Of a stretch of 64,000 nucleotides of DNA, positions 24,301 to 38,367 are shown one piece after another. The notes beneath the pieces are model-generated. The model saw only the letters and a program-made list of their open reading frames with translations, was not told the origin of the DNA and searched no databases. How positions within the stretch are numbered: the stretch's first letter is position 1; each line of letters begins with the position of its first letter. A program made the position numbers and the translations under genes. Origin of the DNA: Oscheius dolichura (taxonomy: Eukaryota; Nematoda; Chromadorea; Rhabditida; Rhabditidae); the NCBI GenBank assembly GCA_932521035.1, contig OW051497.1, forward strand, positions 2,418,001 through 2,482,000, read 5' to 3'.

Positions 24301-27300
24301 TCTTATTAGCCATTACCGGGGGACTGCATGGCCCCACTTGGTCCGAAAAGTGCATTCGGCCATTAGCTGTGACTTCCTCTATCAGTTTAACGTCTGGTTT
24401 TTTTTTCCTGTTGAAACAAACTTGTGCTAGAGGACCTTATGTGCCTGTCAGTACTTTCCCATTGTTGTTGCTATCAGCTCCTGATTGGGTACAGGGGAAC
24501 ATCTGCGTGTTCTAAAGGACCCGGTGACATGGACTGTTTGAACAGAACAGCTGAGTTTTTGATTATTTTGCGAAATTATGTTCAGTTATAACGTGGACAA
24601 TTCTTAATCGGGGAACATAAACTTTATGTTCCAGACCAGTCGGCGAGGCTAATAACCACCACCATAACCTCAATTGCGAACTCGAACGAGGCTCGACTTT
24701 TCTACACCTCGAAATATCCCCCATTCTCTCCCGGAAATATTTTGTTAGACTGTGCTGGCCGTCCTTTAAGTCTTTTGTTTTGAGCTTTAACCGATTCTCA
24801 TATTTCAGTTCTTATGCCTATGTCGCCATTGTTATTTTGACTTCTATCTCATTTTACCTCTTCAACGTTAAAGCATTTTTAGACCGAAAATACGGAATCT
24901 GATGGGAAACTACCAAGACCTTCACAACGGTACCATCGCCACACATATGTGAGCCTTTTTTATATGTTCGAGGTGCTGAACTGAGCCTGCACTGAGGGTG
25001 TATTTACTGGGTAAGACAAACAATCTCTCATGCATGTTGTTACTTCTCAAAAGGGTGACCTCCCTGTCAGTTTATTTGGGCTGCATGCCTTTTATCACTT
25101 TTCTACCTTTGGGTAGGAGGGTCGGCTACTAACTAATAGAAGGAGCGACCCGCTTATAATTCAATTTTTCACTGAGCCAAGCCAGCTTCCTGACGTCTTC
25201 ATCTCTCTTAGCGGAGGGGGAGAATAGAGAGGGGGATGAGTCTGCGCTTCTAGCTCAGACCTTATTCATGACCTACTCTTGACCTTTTTCTTCCGCCTCG
25301 AATAATTTAAATCATTTTTAATGCTCGGTCAAGGCAAGGGCAAGTCCATCTGGCTCATCCTTCTGACCACACCCGTTGGTAGATGTCCGTTTGGACAATT
25401 TTTTACTGTAGCTCTTTGAGAATAGTTGTCAATTGATTTAAGAGTCCATTGATATACTCCAGGCTTCCATTTTTAGGCCCTCCGTAGTTTATATTTTTAG
25501 AGAATAATCCCCCTAAAAATATGATAGGATCACCTCGCCCAACCCATATTTTACCATTCGAATATAAATAGGGTTTGTGGTGTGGTGCTCGTCTAACCTT
25601 CCGTATGATTTATACGCCTCTTTCTATGTTTCCCGGGTGGTTACTTCAACCCACCCTTGGCCCTTAACTAATCCCTTCAAAATCCTTTGCTTAATTGCCG
25701 CCTCTTCAATGTTTTATGCCAACGATTTTCATTTTTACGTGTTTTGATAGGAAATAGCAAAGAATAATGTTATTTTTACCCCAAATGCCGGAAGAAATCA
25801 TTTCTAAACTGATTATGCCAGCAAGGGCAACCATTTTAAGGAAAAGAGGTTTGTCAGTCGGTGGCTCTCGTTTTATCTGTAGTATTGAAATTTGGCATGT
25901 TGATTAATCCTATAGAAAACAGTGTTTTCCTTTTCTTCTTCTAGCTCTTGGTCGTTTTGTTCAAATAAGCTGTTTGTATGCTGTGGTCTCTCAAAAATCT
26001 CCTTCTTCATTTATATGCCTAGAGTCTAGACCACTGGGGCCACCCTCTTTATTAATTGCGATCTGTCAACCCACAAATGATCACAGGAAATTTAGGAAAG
26101 CCCTAATATGTTCATTTGGTTCCAATAACTTTTAGACGCCCAGTAGACCCCGGAAGGCAGATATGCATATTCCACTTGGACATATTAAAGCAGATTCCTG
26201 AATCAAAGATGGATTTCAGTCAAGTGTTTCTAAGAAAATGGGGGTCTAGCACCTGCAGAGGAGGATGCTTCCTCCCACAGATGGCATGCAACTTTTGCTT
26301 CACGTAAAAATTGAGTTACCATTGGTTGAAACACCCGTTTCTTGTTTATACATTTAATGTCCTCAAGGGGTCTAAAATAAGTTTCGGCGTAGTGTTTTGG
26401 ACAGAGATGATAGCATAATGGGCCGTTTGCATGAAAGCGATATCTTCTGAGCATCCTGTTTTTGGTCTCTTACCCTCGTCAATTTCTCATGGTTCTATGA
26501 TTTGTCTCCATTGGAGGGCAAGGGAGTTCTTCTCTTTTAGTAGTGAGCATTACTTGTTTCCGACTTACCAAAGGTTACACCTACCTGCCTATGTCATCGC
26601 CCCTAATCAAAAGTCAGCTAATAGTCGTCCATCTACCCTTCCAATTGGTGTCCGAACATTTCTGATTTTTGGAGAGCTCCCAGGAGTTAATCAAGTGCTC
26701 TCCGAAATCGAACGTTGCCCGTCTACCAATTGCTATGCATAATCCTTTTTCTCCTCATTCCAAACAGATTCATAAAGGTTAATATAGGCATCCTACGCCT
26801 GCCCTAAAAGTACTATCCGCCGCTGACATTAAACCGCTTTTTGACTGGCAATACGTCTTAAATTATGTATAATAAAGACTCGCTGTTTTCCAATAGGGCT
26901 CTGTTATTCTATTGTTTCCTCTTTTTGGCCGAACTTTTACTGAATTTCCAAGTAGTTATTGTGCTTCCCCCCTATTTTAATGCTTCTCTGGTAAAGCCGT
27001 CCCGTCAAAATCAAGTCGTCTGCTCTCGAAGAAGCGGGAAGTGACCTCATTGATAATAATCGAGTAAGGGTGACTCCCGGAACTTGTCCGAAGATGTCCC
27101 TAGCGTGATATCAGGGCCTTAGAGAGGAGTAAAGCAAGTCTTCCCCTGATGTTTATTCGTTTTCCTCAAGGTACCTCGGCCCAAGGAGAGCGTCCCCTTC
27201 TCTCTTTAATCTACATAATCACGTTATTATGAATGCTTTAGTGCTGATCCTTGGTACTTAATATTCTCCCTCCTTAAAATTAATAACTCTCCGAGTTGTT

Positions 27301-30300
27301 TTTGTCAATATCTCTATAAGTTTGTACAAACCTAATAAAGGGGAATATTTCCTCTTCTTTATGTTTGCTCTTGAGAACTAGGCCTCAATTTTGACCATAC
27401 CCACTCCAGGCGGCTTTTCAATCACCGACATCCCTTCTATTTGCGTCATTACTTCTGCACGTTCTTTACATTTTTTTACCCATTTCCTGTTTGAGGATCT
27501 CTGCAAAGAATTATTAGGTTACGGGTGCTTTTTACCTTCCTTTTCCCATTTTACCCAGACAAAGGGCAGCCAAAAGGCTGATGCGTGGTAAGACATCGTC
27601 CGAAGCTTTAATCTGTGAGCTAATTATCGTCACGGCTACCTATTCGCCGGTTTTCTAAAGAATTTTATGGTCCAGCTGGCTTACAAAGTGTTCATCGTAA
27701 AACTTAACATTTCAAAGATCAACCAGGAGAGATTTATTCGGAGAAGAGCATCGTGTTTTCTCGTTTAACAATGAATTCCTCCTTCTAAGTGCCCAGGCTT
27801 AACTCCCATCTGGGTCTGACAGCCTAAGGGCCCGGAAATTCGAGCGAATGCAATCTGGGTCGACCCGGAATGACTTGTCTTCTTGTTTTTCTTTTTAGAA
27901 AACGATCAGATATCTCAATAGCGTGTAGGAGTTACGAATTTTTCTCCCTGCAGAATATCAGATTTACCTTGCGGGTCGGTCCAAACCCACACGCATCGTG
28001 GTTTTTCATTTCAGCTCGCAACATTGCGGAACATTTGATGTCGAAAACATAAAAAACAAGCCATACGACCTGGGCCCCTTCTTTATTCGTCTCGTTGCAA
28101 TCTCGAACCTCAAAATTTGTCCATCTGGGGGAATTTACCCAGAAACCCCTTTATTTCAATCTTTTTCGCCTTCACTCAAGAGGAATGAACATTCTCTCCC
28201 ATTTCTGCGAAAAGTTTAAATTCTAGTAAAGCGCAAAATACAGACCGTATTTTGAACTTTTAGATCTGCTAGAACAATGACGCCCTCATATTCCTGGAAA
28301 GAGTACAGATTGGGTAACGGGTATCAATTATCCGTGAATATTATCTGAGCCCCGGTTAGGTTTCCCCCTCTCCTATGTTTAGACTATTTCCTTTTCATTT
28401 ATTACTCACAAGGACACACGTGTTCACCTCCACCGCTGCCACCACCCGCGCGAACCAGGAAAATCTTTCTCTCGGAAATGCATGTAGGCGTCCTTACCCC
28501 CTGGGGGTGTGGATGTTTTGAAAAATCTCATTTTAAATATTTTGTTGGTTTTACGTGCTGGGCATCATATTCTGAGAAGGAAGCGCATGCGATCGTCCAC
28601 ATATTGTACTCTCCTTCTTCCAAACACGACTGATTACTGAAAGAAGACTATCCTATTTTATAGTCTGCTCCTATCGGGTCACGCAATGAAATGCTAGACG
28701 GACAAAAGATATCTCCCACATATAAAACACCAACAGCCATGTATACGATCTAGTACTGTCTCAGCCTTTCCAGACGGTATAAAAGGAAAGGGAAAACCTA
28801 GCTTGAATTTTAAGCGGATTTCTCGCTTTTTATTGACTCATATCAATGATAGGTCAACAGTTCTGCTTTGCGTAGCCCTCTCAGCCGGTAGGCGGGCGGC
28901 TCTCAGCAATACCTCCTTTCAACTTGGTTTACTATCTGTTAAGAATTCCTAGCTAGTTTTTGATCTCCCCTTCGTTCTTGGAAAACCGTTCTTGATGCAC
29001 AAACAAGCTCCTAGGGATTATTCCTAAGACTTCCTGGTCTGACTAGGGTCGCCTAGTTTTTTCTGGATGCAATCGCTGAAGGGCAAGTATTCTCAAGAAG
29101 ATCACTAATCCAACAATTTTTAACCCTTACCCTATGGTCCAACTTCCCGTTTGTTGTCATCTTCGCCTTATTTCCTGCAAAACCTCTTATGAGCTCATAA
29201 TTTAATGAGGTCGCTTCCTAATTTCTTGCCCTCTGAGGAACAGTGACTCTTCCCGAGGCAAACACATTTTACAAGACTTTAAAAACCGCCTCGCCATCAT
29301 TTGCTACGCGCGTCTGGCCGATGTCAACGAGTGCTGATTCCATCTCATTAAGTTCAAAAACCCTCTATCGGAGAGCACATCAACCACCCATAAAGCTAGC
29401 CGCTTCTTTCCTCTCCCCTTCTCTACCTTCCTTTTTCAAAATTCCCATTAACTGCGGCCAGTATCCAGGATATTGCCAGGCACCCTTTGAAAATTACTGT
29501 GTACGTGGAAATCCTCTGTCCACTGCCAACTAGCGGCCGTTCACTTTTAATCAACTTTTACCTATTTTGCCTTCAAGGAAATCACTCTCCAAAAATTGCA
29601 AGATAATCAGGACAAATTGGGTAGCATCAGGTTATTTGTCGGCGGCCAGGAAGCAATGCGCCCTGTTTTGTTTTATTCATAGCCACGGCTCGAAGCAACC
29701 AAGTGACTTCTGGTAGGAGATCCTTCCTTCCACCTTTGCATGTGCGTGCCCCCCCCCCCCACTTTTTCCACGTACGTTACCTAGTGTTATTTTTCTCCAA
29801 TTTCAGTCATTATGTATTTCCTATGAGGTCGGAGCGTTCTCTCCCCCGATTTCCAGTCTTTCTGCAAAATTGAAATAATCATCGCATTAGAACGTTCAAA
29901 GAGTAGCGGCGTGGGTTCCTTTGTCCTCCTTTAAAACCCGCAACATTATGTGATTTTTTTCCGGCTGCTCTCTAAATATGCCGCCACCGTGGCGTCAACT
30001 TTGAATGTTGGCATCTTGAACATGCGCATCAAGTGCTTTCGCCTTTCTTTTAAGAAAATACCCAATTGTTATTCCTACTTATCCTCAAGAAAAACCCCAT
30101 TAAATAAGATGAGGTAACCATAAAACACTTTACTGGAACGCCCAGTCGAGATTTTTGATTAAACCGCGCCGGGGGAAGGGTGCGCCAGTTGTCCCATACC
30201 TCTATTAGCAGACTTCCGTCTCAAGTGGATAATATTTTTGATCTGATGGCTATCATTTCCTATTGGCCGTGGGCAGAGTAAGCTTGTCATGTTCTATAGT

Positions 30301-33300
30301 ACACTCACGACCATGTCTGGAGATCACGTTGTTAGGGGCAATTTTTCATACTGATACCTGAACTTCTGCTCTTCTAATAGTTCCTCCCTAAGACTTCCTT
30401 AATAATTAACTAGTAATCCGATTTCGGTCCTTAATTTTTTTTATTCTCTGATTCTGCCAAAACACTTCAAAACTGGCTCTCAAGAGCTAAACTTGTATAT
30501 TTCTGCTCCCAGAAGGGAAACGTCTGAAATTTCATAAAGGCCAAGAAGTGATGATGTGACAAATCCCCTGGAGAGTAGAATATTCCGGCCACGGGTTAAA
30601 GCATTGGCTGAAGGTAATTGACCCGCTTCGTGACCCAAGTAATTTATCTTGCCCACTAAATCTGAAGAGGAGGGGAAAAAGATTGAAGGTATCTATTTGT
30701 TATTGGAGACGAGTTGATTGGTTTATAAATCACAAGGAAATTGGCATCGGGAAAGTGTTTGGAGGGGGATCCTGGGCCCCGAAATCACCCCGACCCCTTC
30801 TTTGGTGGGCCCTCTTCTTTGCTCCCCTTCTCCTCGTTATTGTCACTCCATGTCTCATGGCCCGGAACTGATTTCAGGCACATTTTTCCTCCTCCCCCAC
30901 CCCCTAGGAACACTTATCGAAGAAGCAAGGGGTCTCAAGCCTGGAGAGCTATGAGCTGCTCGATTACCTTCACCGAGCACCCCCTTCTGGACATTTCTAT
31001 TCTTTTGCAATTTGGCCGCGGGGTAATCAGTTTCCTGGAACCACAACTTCCCCGTAAACGATCAGCTAATTTTATTGTTTTTGTGTATAGAACCGGCGAG
31101 AGTTTCAAAAAAGGAAGCAACTGCTCTTCCATTCAAACGGAAGAATTGGTGGGCGGCTAACCCAGGTAGTTCCTGGCTGTGCGCATGTCTCATAAGGATC
31201 TGTGCCGCGGCTTCCTGGAACAGCCAGTGAAGTGCAACATTGACCATTCACAGTTGACACTTAGTGTGTTGCAGCTTGTTCTTTCGGGGGTTCGAAGAGC
31301 AATAAGAGTAGGCAAGCCTTTTAGACACTTTGCATTTGCACAAAGTTCTTTTCCCAGGGAACAGGGCCGTCTGAACAGTGGAGCATGGCTTCTGATAGGA
31401 TCACAGAGTACTATTATGTTCTAACCCGTGATTTCTGATATAGAAACTCCTATTTACCGGTTACAGCACCAGTTGACTGCTAAAACCATTTTCTAGGTCC
31501 CGCAGCGGTCAAGGCTTTACGTTTAGGATCTGTACTCCAAACTGTAAAGAGCTGATTGTTCCCTTTCTTAAGGAATTGCTTCTGGTCCAAGTTAAACTAA
31601 CGGGCGTCAATGTCAAGCTTTTAACCTCTGTAGTCTGTATTCCGGTCCAAATATTTTCTCCTTGTTGTCTTCTGACACATCTACCTCATCGGACTTATCT
31701 TTCTTTAAAGGTTAATCCGAGTTTAAGCAACTGGGAGTAACCAAATAATCTACTAGATAAACAGGAAAGGGAGGTCCTTCTCCCGATTTTCCCTCACCCT
31801 TTCTTCTTGTTATAAAACAAAGTCGAGCAAAGGTGTGGGAGAGCGATGATATTAATTTCCCGTCTTAAGTTGAGTGTTCATAATTCAAATGAGACGATAA
31901 TCCTGTTGCTCCTCCGGCGCCCCCTTTGTTTACGGAAAGACGCTTCGCCCTAGTTCATCTAACATATTACTCCCCATAGACTCTTTAGGCGGTGCTTAGT
32001 CACTGTGAGGTGGCTCCTTCTCACAACAATGCTTATTTCCTCCGATGTCAAGTCGCTTTTTATCCCTTCTAGTGACACCTTTTTTTTGGGAACCATTTCA
32101 AGACGGATTACAACATTTCCCTTCCCCCTCAATGTTCAGAAACAGATACGCTGTTTTTCAAACTTTCTTCCCATTCAAGGAATATAATCTCTCTCTGACC
32201 TCATCGCTTCTGCATGGGATCAAAAAGATTACGATAATGTTCGACCGCTGGGGGTATTTATTATCTGTCTCTTGGCTACTTCTCTGCTCATTTTTCAAGG
32301 GTTATGGATGACTTCCTCTAGCAAGAGGTGAACCAGAGGAAAGCACAAGAATCACTCCTGGAAAGGGGAGGGGGTCATATTTCCTTGTGAAACGCCTTCT
32401 CTCCAGGAGTATGCGGTGTAGACTTTCATGAGCACTGATACTCAGCCAAAAAAGGTTTCAATTACCCGTGTAGGAGGCGGGAGAACCCCTGACTTTATTC
32501 ATTTCCCGCGATCATCCTTTTTTTCTTTTCCATGAGGTCATTACCGTATCCTCTCTTGTCAGAGAGAAGAGGCGCCTGTTTCCCATCTAACTTTCTCTTT
32601 ATAAAGAGAATGATCTTTGCTTGTTTCGTGCTGAATAAACTGATGTCACCGAGAGTAATCTGATAAGCAGAAGCCTTACAATGAAGTTCATCTGGGTTTT
32701 TATAGAAAAGTCTCATAGGATCTCCCGCCAACCCAGCCGCCACCCCCTCCTTCCACCTACTAATAAATGTTTCCCACGGGTGTGAGTTCATCTTTAGCTG
32801 GAAGCTACCTGGCGCTTTATTTTTAACATGACGAGATCGTGGGCGACGGAAAAACGGCTGCGTTGTCCTCAGCTCTTCTCATGGTCCCTAATCCTCGTCC
32901 TTGACACCTCGGTAAACATTTGCCTTGTATAATCTAGGTCTCATGAAACTTGGGCAAAGTTCTCTGGAGTTTCCCGCCAATTTAATTTTACCTCCTGGCC
33001 TTTTTCTTCCAAAGAAGGAGAGCTAATTTTTGCCATTTTACATTGACATTAGCTATAAATACTAAAAATATTACATTTTGCAGCGGGGGAAACCTGCTGT
33101 CCTTTTACTATGCACAGCGGCCAACAATAGGAGATGACACGCATTGTGGAATCTTTTGAAAAGGTCGAGAAATAGTTTCCGAGGAGGGAGGAGGCAGAAG
33201 AACACAACTCTATTAGTTATTTTGACCTCCTTTTTTTGTCGTGGATCCGATCTTCTTTTTTGTCCTGGATCCGACCTTCTCCCACACACTTGAATAGAAC

Positions 33301-33518
33301 CGCTTCAAGTGGTCTCTTTCCCACAAGATCTTCAAACTTCCTTTTAATGGAGTCACTGCGCTGTGCATTTATTCTTCATAAAGAAAAGAACAACTGGAAT
33401 TCATTGAAAATTTATAAGGCTCCTCAAAAGTCTCGGCTCTCGATGTTTACCGAATCTTCCAGGAAAGTGGCTTTTTATAGACAAACAATGACCACATCCT
33501 CAAGAAATCAGCGCAGGT

Positions 33519-33541
33519 GGGGGGGGGGGGGGGGGGGGGGG
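33519..33541 (+). repeat. Poly-G tract, 23 nt
   Basis: An unbroken run of 23 G on the + strand in a gene-poor region. Such tracts can form G-quadruplexes; in C. elegans long G tracts are unstable without the DOG-1/FANCJ helicase (established). Exact length may be affected by sequencing. Confidence 0.85.
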
Positions 33542-34335
33542 CAAGTCCTCTTAACTCTGAGAAAAGAGGGCCCTCGGGGAATTTGGGGATACCCCTCCTG
33601 CTCGTAACTACTAGGGATGGCTACAAAAATAGCTTCCGACTCAAGTTGTGATTCTGAGTTCCAGCTAATTACAATTATGTTTATTATTTTGAGTAAGCCT
33701 CTCCAGCAGGTGGTAGAATATATTTGTTGACCTATCCTGCGGTGTTTATCCATTTCCATATGGATGCAGATGATATAAACGCCTCTTTTTCTAACAACAA
33801 CTCATCGAGATTTAGCGCCCTTTAGGCTAGAACCAATCCAACCGGCGGGGGTTGTAAGATGTTGCCCTGTTTGTTTTGTCTTTTCTTGTTTTTCCCAATA
33901 CATGATTAATATGATTTTTCCCTTATTAAGGGATATACACGTAGGAAGTGGAGCAGAAAACGCAAACTAAAAAAAAAGAACTCTCCCTTCAAATCAGCAT
34001 TTTCCTCTCCGTAGAAACATCAAAACCCCTTTAAAACAGCTGACCGCTACTTACAAACCTGTTTTTTTTTCACCAGTTCGGTATATTTTGTTCCTGAGTA
34101 CAAAGAACTTCATGAACTCCTCCAAAAGTAAATAATTTGCTCCAATTTCTTCCCTGCTTACAACTGCCGGTTACGGCGTCCTCACGAAGCCCAATTACTG
34201 AATGTCCAGGTGATTTCTTCTTATGAGTCTGGCTCTATGAGATATTTACTTCCATTCCCATTACTTCCTTATGTTTCTCTTGCTATTTTCTTAGCTTCTT
34301 GAGAGAATATTTTGTTTTTGTAGTAGCGAAACATA

Positions 34336-35933
34336 ATGGAGGAGAAAGAACCATGGAAAAAGAACAGCAGCTACTTCACTCTCAGTGCACTCATGTAGGC
34401 AATTGTCAATGTTGAAAACATTTTCCATTAAAGAGAATGGCTAATAAGGAGTATTTTTCAGAGCAGAATCAGTTAGGAGGGACGACTTGATAGCTGTCAG
34501 CGTGTGGATGGTCATGCTCAGCTACGCCCTGATTAGTAATGTTCTTATTCTTGTGGGGATAGCTAGGAGCTCTACAATGAGGTCAGCCACCAGGTAAGCT
34601 ATCTTTCTTACCGTTTACATAAGATCCCTTCTTTAGCTATTGGTTTATAATTTCCCTGGCTCTTTGCGATATCGTGATGGTCATCATTTCCCTTATCCAT
34701 CTCGTCCCCGCCACAGCATTTCACGAACAGTACGTGGAGTTCAAATCCTGGCGTAATATTCTTATGATCTTCTTCTATGACTTATTCTGGTATACGGGAG
34801 TAGTGCAACTGGGTCTAATGGCTGGTAATCGGTATGGGACCCATAGTTGAACAAAGGTTCATTTGAATATTTTCAGCTTTGTGTCAATTGTTTACCCTAT
34901 GGAGTACAAACACATGTTCTCAAGGGGAAGATCATTCATGCTTATTATGTTAGGTTATTTCCTGGGGTTTCTTGCCTCAGTTCCTACGTTATTCCCATGT
35001 TGCCATACTCTGTGGGACTCTAATCATTTTATCACAGTATATGAAGACATGGATACGTGGTAAGGGCTACAGTAGTCCCACAAAAACTGTACTTTTAGGT
35101 ATAAATACGTAGATATGGCAGTCAATAGTATTTCACTTTTTATGATGGTAATTTCCTACGCCGTCATCATCTATAAAGTACGGGAAAGCGGCAGAGCCAT
35201 GGCAAAATATCAATTGACAATAAGAACTAGGGTAAATTTTCTATTTTTATCTATTAAACCATATGTATTCAGCAACAAGCGGCGTTGATGTCAGGAATGT
35301 CCCTCTCCTGCCAGATGAACGGGGTCAATGGGTGTCAGAGGATGCCGTCCGTCAGGCCACCTAGGAGTCAAGTCAGCAAGAAGGAGATGAGGTTGTTTAT
35401 CCAGGTAAAAAGAGTGTAGAATTACTTTATATGAGATATTTTCAGTTCTTTGTGGTGTCCATGGTCTTTTTGGTTACCTGGACAACGTGGCAATGGCTAC
35501 CGCACATGTCTGAGAGCAAATGGGCGTACTTTGCCATGACATCGTTGTTCTTCATCAACAATTCAGTAAGCTATCTTTGTAATCTTACTAATTTCCAAAT
35601 GCAGGTGAATCCAACGGTCTACCTCCTCTTCAACACCCAACTGCGGAGGGAGTTGCACTACCTGCTCTGTCGACATCGCGCAATCTCGGGAACACACGAC
35701 CGAAAGAAGCAAAACTTCTTCGGCGCAACTGATCCTTTGATTGCAACAAAGGTGGGCAAGGTGAGCATGCGGCTGCTAGTTACCAATAGATCAAAGAATA
35801 ACGCATTCTGCATGTTAGACGGTTAAACAATGGGTGTGTCTTAGTCTTTTAGACTTTTGAAGTGTACCCGAAAAGTTTCAGACGACGAATCTCGATGGAG
35901 AACACACAAGGACGGGGAGGCAGATGTCTATGA
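34336..35933 (+). CDS. Rhodopsin-like 7TM receptor (nematode Srx-like orphan)
   Basis: Exon 1 starts at ATG 34336 (MEEKEPWKKN); exon 2 is 34462-34593. Successive exons give TM1 (YALISNVLILVGIARS), TM2 (ISLALCDIVMVIISL), TM3 ending GNRFVSIVYP in place of DRY, TM4 (GYFLGFLASVPTLFP), TM5 (ISLFMMVISYAVIIY), TM6 (FFVVSMVFLVTW) and TM7 with NPTVYLLFN (NPxxY). A basic C-tail ends at TGA 35931-35933 if the last intron is spliced from GGC-AAG|gtgagc. The GNRF motif resembles the nematode Srx and related families. A plasma-membrane receptor with unknown ligand. The last exon is the least certain: the reading frame past 35933 is also open in another frame. Confidence 0.75.
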
Positions 35934-36399
35934 CCTCTTCCTCAGCCGAGGACAATGGGAAAGCTCAACTAATCATCCAGGTGTGTCAGTAATTTATAAG
36001 ACCCGTGAAGTAATATTTTATTCTTTAGGAAATCCTATACGTTTAAAGGTAAGGTAAAAAAGTGTGACCCCGCTTGCTTAACTTTTACTTTAACTTAACC
36101 TTTTGCTTCTATCCTCCTATATTCGAGCCTATATACCTATGCGTGCAGTGCGCTGCTGACGTCTATTATAATGAACCGTTTTTCAGTGTCGGGATTACGT
36201 CGACAATAGAAGCAATATAAGTGCGGTTTGAAGGGAATCTCTTCCTCTAATGATCTGTATAAACAATGCTGGTATAATCTGAATTATTTCAATGCTTAGA
36301 CATGTGTCATAGAAGATAATAATAAATGTGTCAGATAGTTTTAAACACGTGTTTTTTTGTTTCATAAAAGGAAGACATTTGATTTCGAACAAAGCTTTA
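35934..36399. other. Intergenic between convergent receptor and collagen genes
   Basis: 3' regions of two convergent genes; no further feature seen. An alternative open frame of the receptor's last exon continues to about 36057. Confidence 0.5.
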
Positions 36400-37502
36400 T
36401 TACAGTTTCTTTTGGGTTCTGGAAGATCGAGATGGGCATTTGCAGTAAGCGGCATCCTCTCCAGCTTTTCCTAAAAACGTACATTCGGGTAAAAAGAATC
36501 TACTGTTTTCTCTACCTCCTTGTCCAGCAGATCCATCGAACCCAGAAGGTCCAGGAGTTCCGACTTCCCCGGTGGGTCCAGCAGGTCCTTGAGAGCCAGG
36601 ACTTCCGGGATTACCGTTGTTTCCTGGTTGTCCCATGAATCCGGGCTAAAACCAGTTTGTATCACTTTCTTATAAAAATATGCGTTATGTTACCCGCAAC
36701 TTTTTTTGAGTTTCTAAAAGTCTAACCTGTCCTGAAGGTCCTCTCTCTCCTGGAGCACCAGGGGGTCCCTTAATTCCCTTGGTTCCGTCCTTTCCGGCAT
36801 CTCCTTGAGGCCCGGCTTGCCCAGGGCTACCTGGCTCACCGGCAAAGCCTGGGTTTCCAGGATGTCCAGGGTGACCATCGGGTCCCTGAATACAACACAT
36901 TGCCTTGAATACATGTGTAATTTACGGAAAGGCCAGGCTGCCCGTCGTCTCCTCTGTTTCCAGGAGCTCCGGTAGGTCCAGGGGGTCCGGGATATCCAGG
37001 AGGCCCGTTGGGGCAGCTACGGCACTGTTGTTGTTCATCCATGTTAACCGAGGGATAATTTCCTGGCATTCCTGGAGATCCGGAAGTTCCCTTGGTTCCG
37101 GGGGTACCATCCTTTCCAGGTGTTCCTGGCTCTCCCTTGGGTCCGGCTGGACAACCACTGTTGCCGTTACATTCTGGACGTTTGGTAAAGGCTTGTTTCA
37201 ATAGATAACTTACGGCAAACACCAGGAGGAGTAGTCTGACGCTTCTCTCTTAAAAAAGGAAGGATGGAATTTCCATACTTTCCACCTTTGATGCCACTCC
37301 AGGCTCCCGATTGAAGATTGCGGAATTCGATCATGTCCTAAAAGTAAGGAACTGAAAGTATCCTGCTTCCAAGGCTTACCTGGGCCAGATCGTCAGTAAT
37401 AATGGAAATTTTGGTGTAGAGGGCTGGCAGAAAGAGCCCGACAAGGATGATACATGCTCCAGAGCAGCCAATAGCCGCGTAAGCGGCGATCCGAACAGAC
37501 AT
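36400..37502 (-). CDS. Cuticle collagen (col family)
   Basis: ATG at 37502. Exon 1 gives a type II membrane anchor ([20 protein letters not shown]...). Exon 2 gives the nematode cuticle-collagen N-terminal region with Trp (AWSGIKGG) and a subtilisin-type cleavage site REKRQ. Gly-X-Y blocks follow ([16 protein letters not shown], then [16 protein letters not shown], then [13 protein letters not shown]) broken by Cys-containing gaps, and the typical C-terminal [11 protein letters not shown]. The stop TAA (36400-36402) overlaps the polyadenylation signal TAATAAA. Introns are short and phase-consistent. The product would be processed, trimerised and cross-linked in the cuticle. The specific col gene cannot be named. 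Confidence 0.92.
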
Positions 37503-37535
37503 GCCGAGGGGAATGATCCTACAATCAGTCCGCTT

Positions 37536-37550
37536 CCTTTTATATATAGA
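37536..37550 (-). promoter_or_regulatory. TATA box of the collagen gene
   Basis: On the minus strand TATATATAAAAGG lies about 35-45 nt upstream of the collagen ATG, a typical position for a highly expressed cuticle gene with a very short 5' UTR. Confidence 0.6.
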
Positions 37551-38154
37551 GACGGCAGCCCCGCCCTAAACAAGCCGCCTCGGAGGGATCACTTCCTTGC
37601 CCAATTCATTACCACAAATGAGAGAATCCTAATTAGCAGAAGAACGTCCAGAAGTCATATAAAAGCAAACGTTCAATTCTATATCTGAGCAGCTGAATTT
37701 TGAACCAATCTTTGTATGATGGCAGTAACATTTTCATTGAATTGCAGATCATCCAAGAGAAAGAAAGGAAAACCGTTTTGTCTACTCATCTGACGGACTT
37801 TTTTCCCCAGCCACTAGTTTTGCTCTGATAGTTGCCTTTGTTTTGCATTCTCCTGACCTAAGGCAAAATGAACGAGATATGATCATGACAGCAAGTGGCC
37901 GCGGCAGCGGAACGGCATAATGATGATACCGCGCCGTTTCGGGGCCTGTGTAAAAGGAATGATCTTGTCCAGGGTGAAATAGTTCCAAACTAATCTGACC
38001 CGGCGTTGACTATGAAATGGGATATCCATTCTTTGGACTAGTTCGCAAATGAATTCCGGCATCTTCCTTATCTATTTGAGTAAACATAACGTATCTCGCA
38101 CATTTATTAATAGTATTGCTGCTGATCAGGCTATTTTTGTTGTCACTAGTCTTG
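37551..38154. other. Intergenic, nothing recognised
   Basis: Upstream of the collagen gene. Open frames here are short and show no motif I recognise. Confidence 0.5.
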
Positions 38155-38330
38155 GGGGAAAAGACCACAAGTTCTTTGGCAGTTGGCTTTAGCGAAGGTT
38201 GCCAGCGAGGTGGTGGTGCAGGTCGAGGGCTGAGCAGAACAGTCGGGGGGAAATGTCGACACATCCAGCCAGGAGGCAGAGGCCGCAGGTACTTGGGCAG
38301 TTCTGGGCGATCAGTTTTCTCCACATGGAC
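38155..38330 (-). pseudogene. Two ShKT-motif pieces on the minus strand, frame interrupted
   Basis: The minus strand shows the end of one ShKT motif (LIAQNCPSTCGLC), followed directly by the start of a second (GCVDISP). The second ShKT continues in a different frame, with the break at a run of six G (38245-38250 on the + strand). The Cys spacing of the rest (ending C-Q-R-T-C-G-L) is otherwise intact. This is either a one-base sequencing/assembly slip or a decayed gene. ShKT modules are common in secreted nematode proteins. Confidence 0.45.
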
Positions 38331-38367
38331 ATGGAACGCTCATGGTCCAGGCTGACCTCGAGCATGT

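Larger units (their letters stand above)
19934..34335. other. Long gene-poor region (about 14 kb)
   Basis: No spliced gene, RNA gene or transposase was recognised. Open frames are short and overlap on several frames, as expected by chance. Included are one half of a dispersed repeat (20644-21393), a C10 run near 29751 and a 23-nt poly-G tract (33519-33541). Some non-coding RNA or strongly diverged exon could have been missed. Confidence 0.55.

Noticed and set aside
30683..31424. Cluster of overlapping open frames at 30.7-31.4 kb
   Set aside because: All three + frames and the - frames are open in turn, composition is low complexity, and no domain is recognisable.
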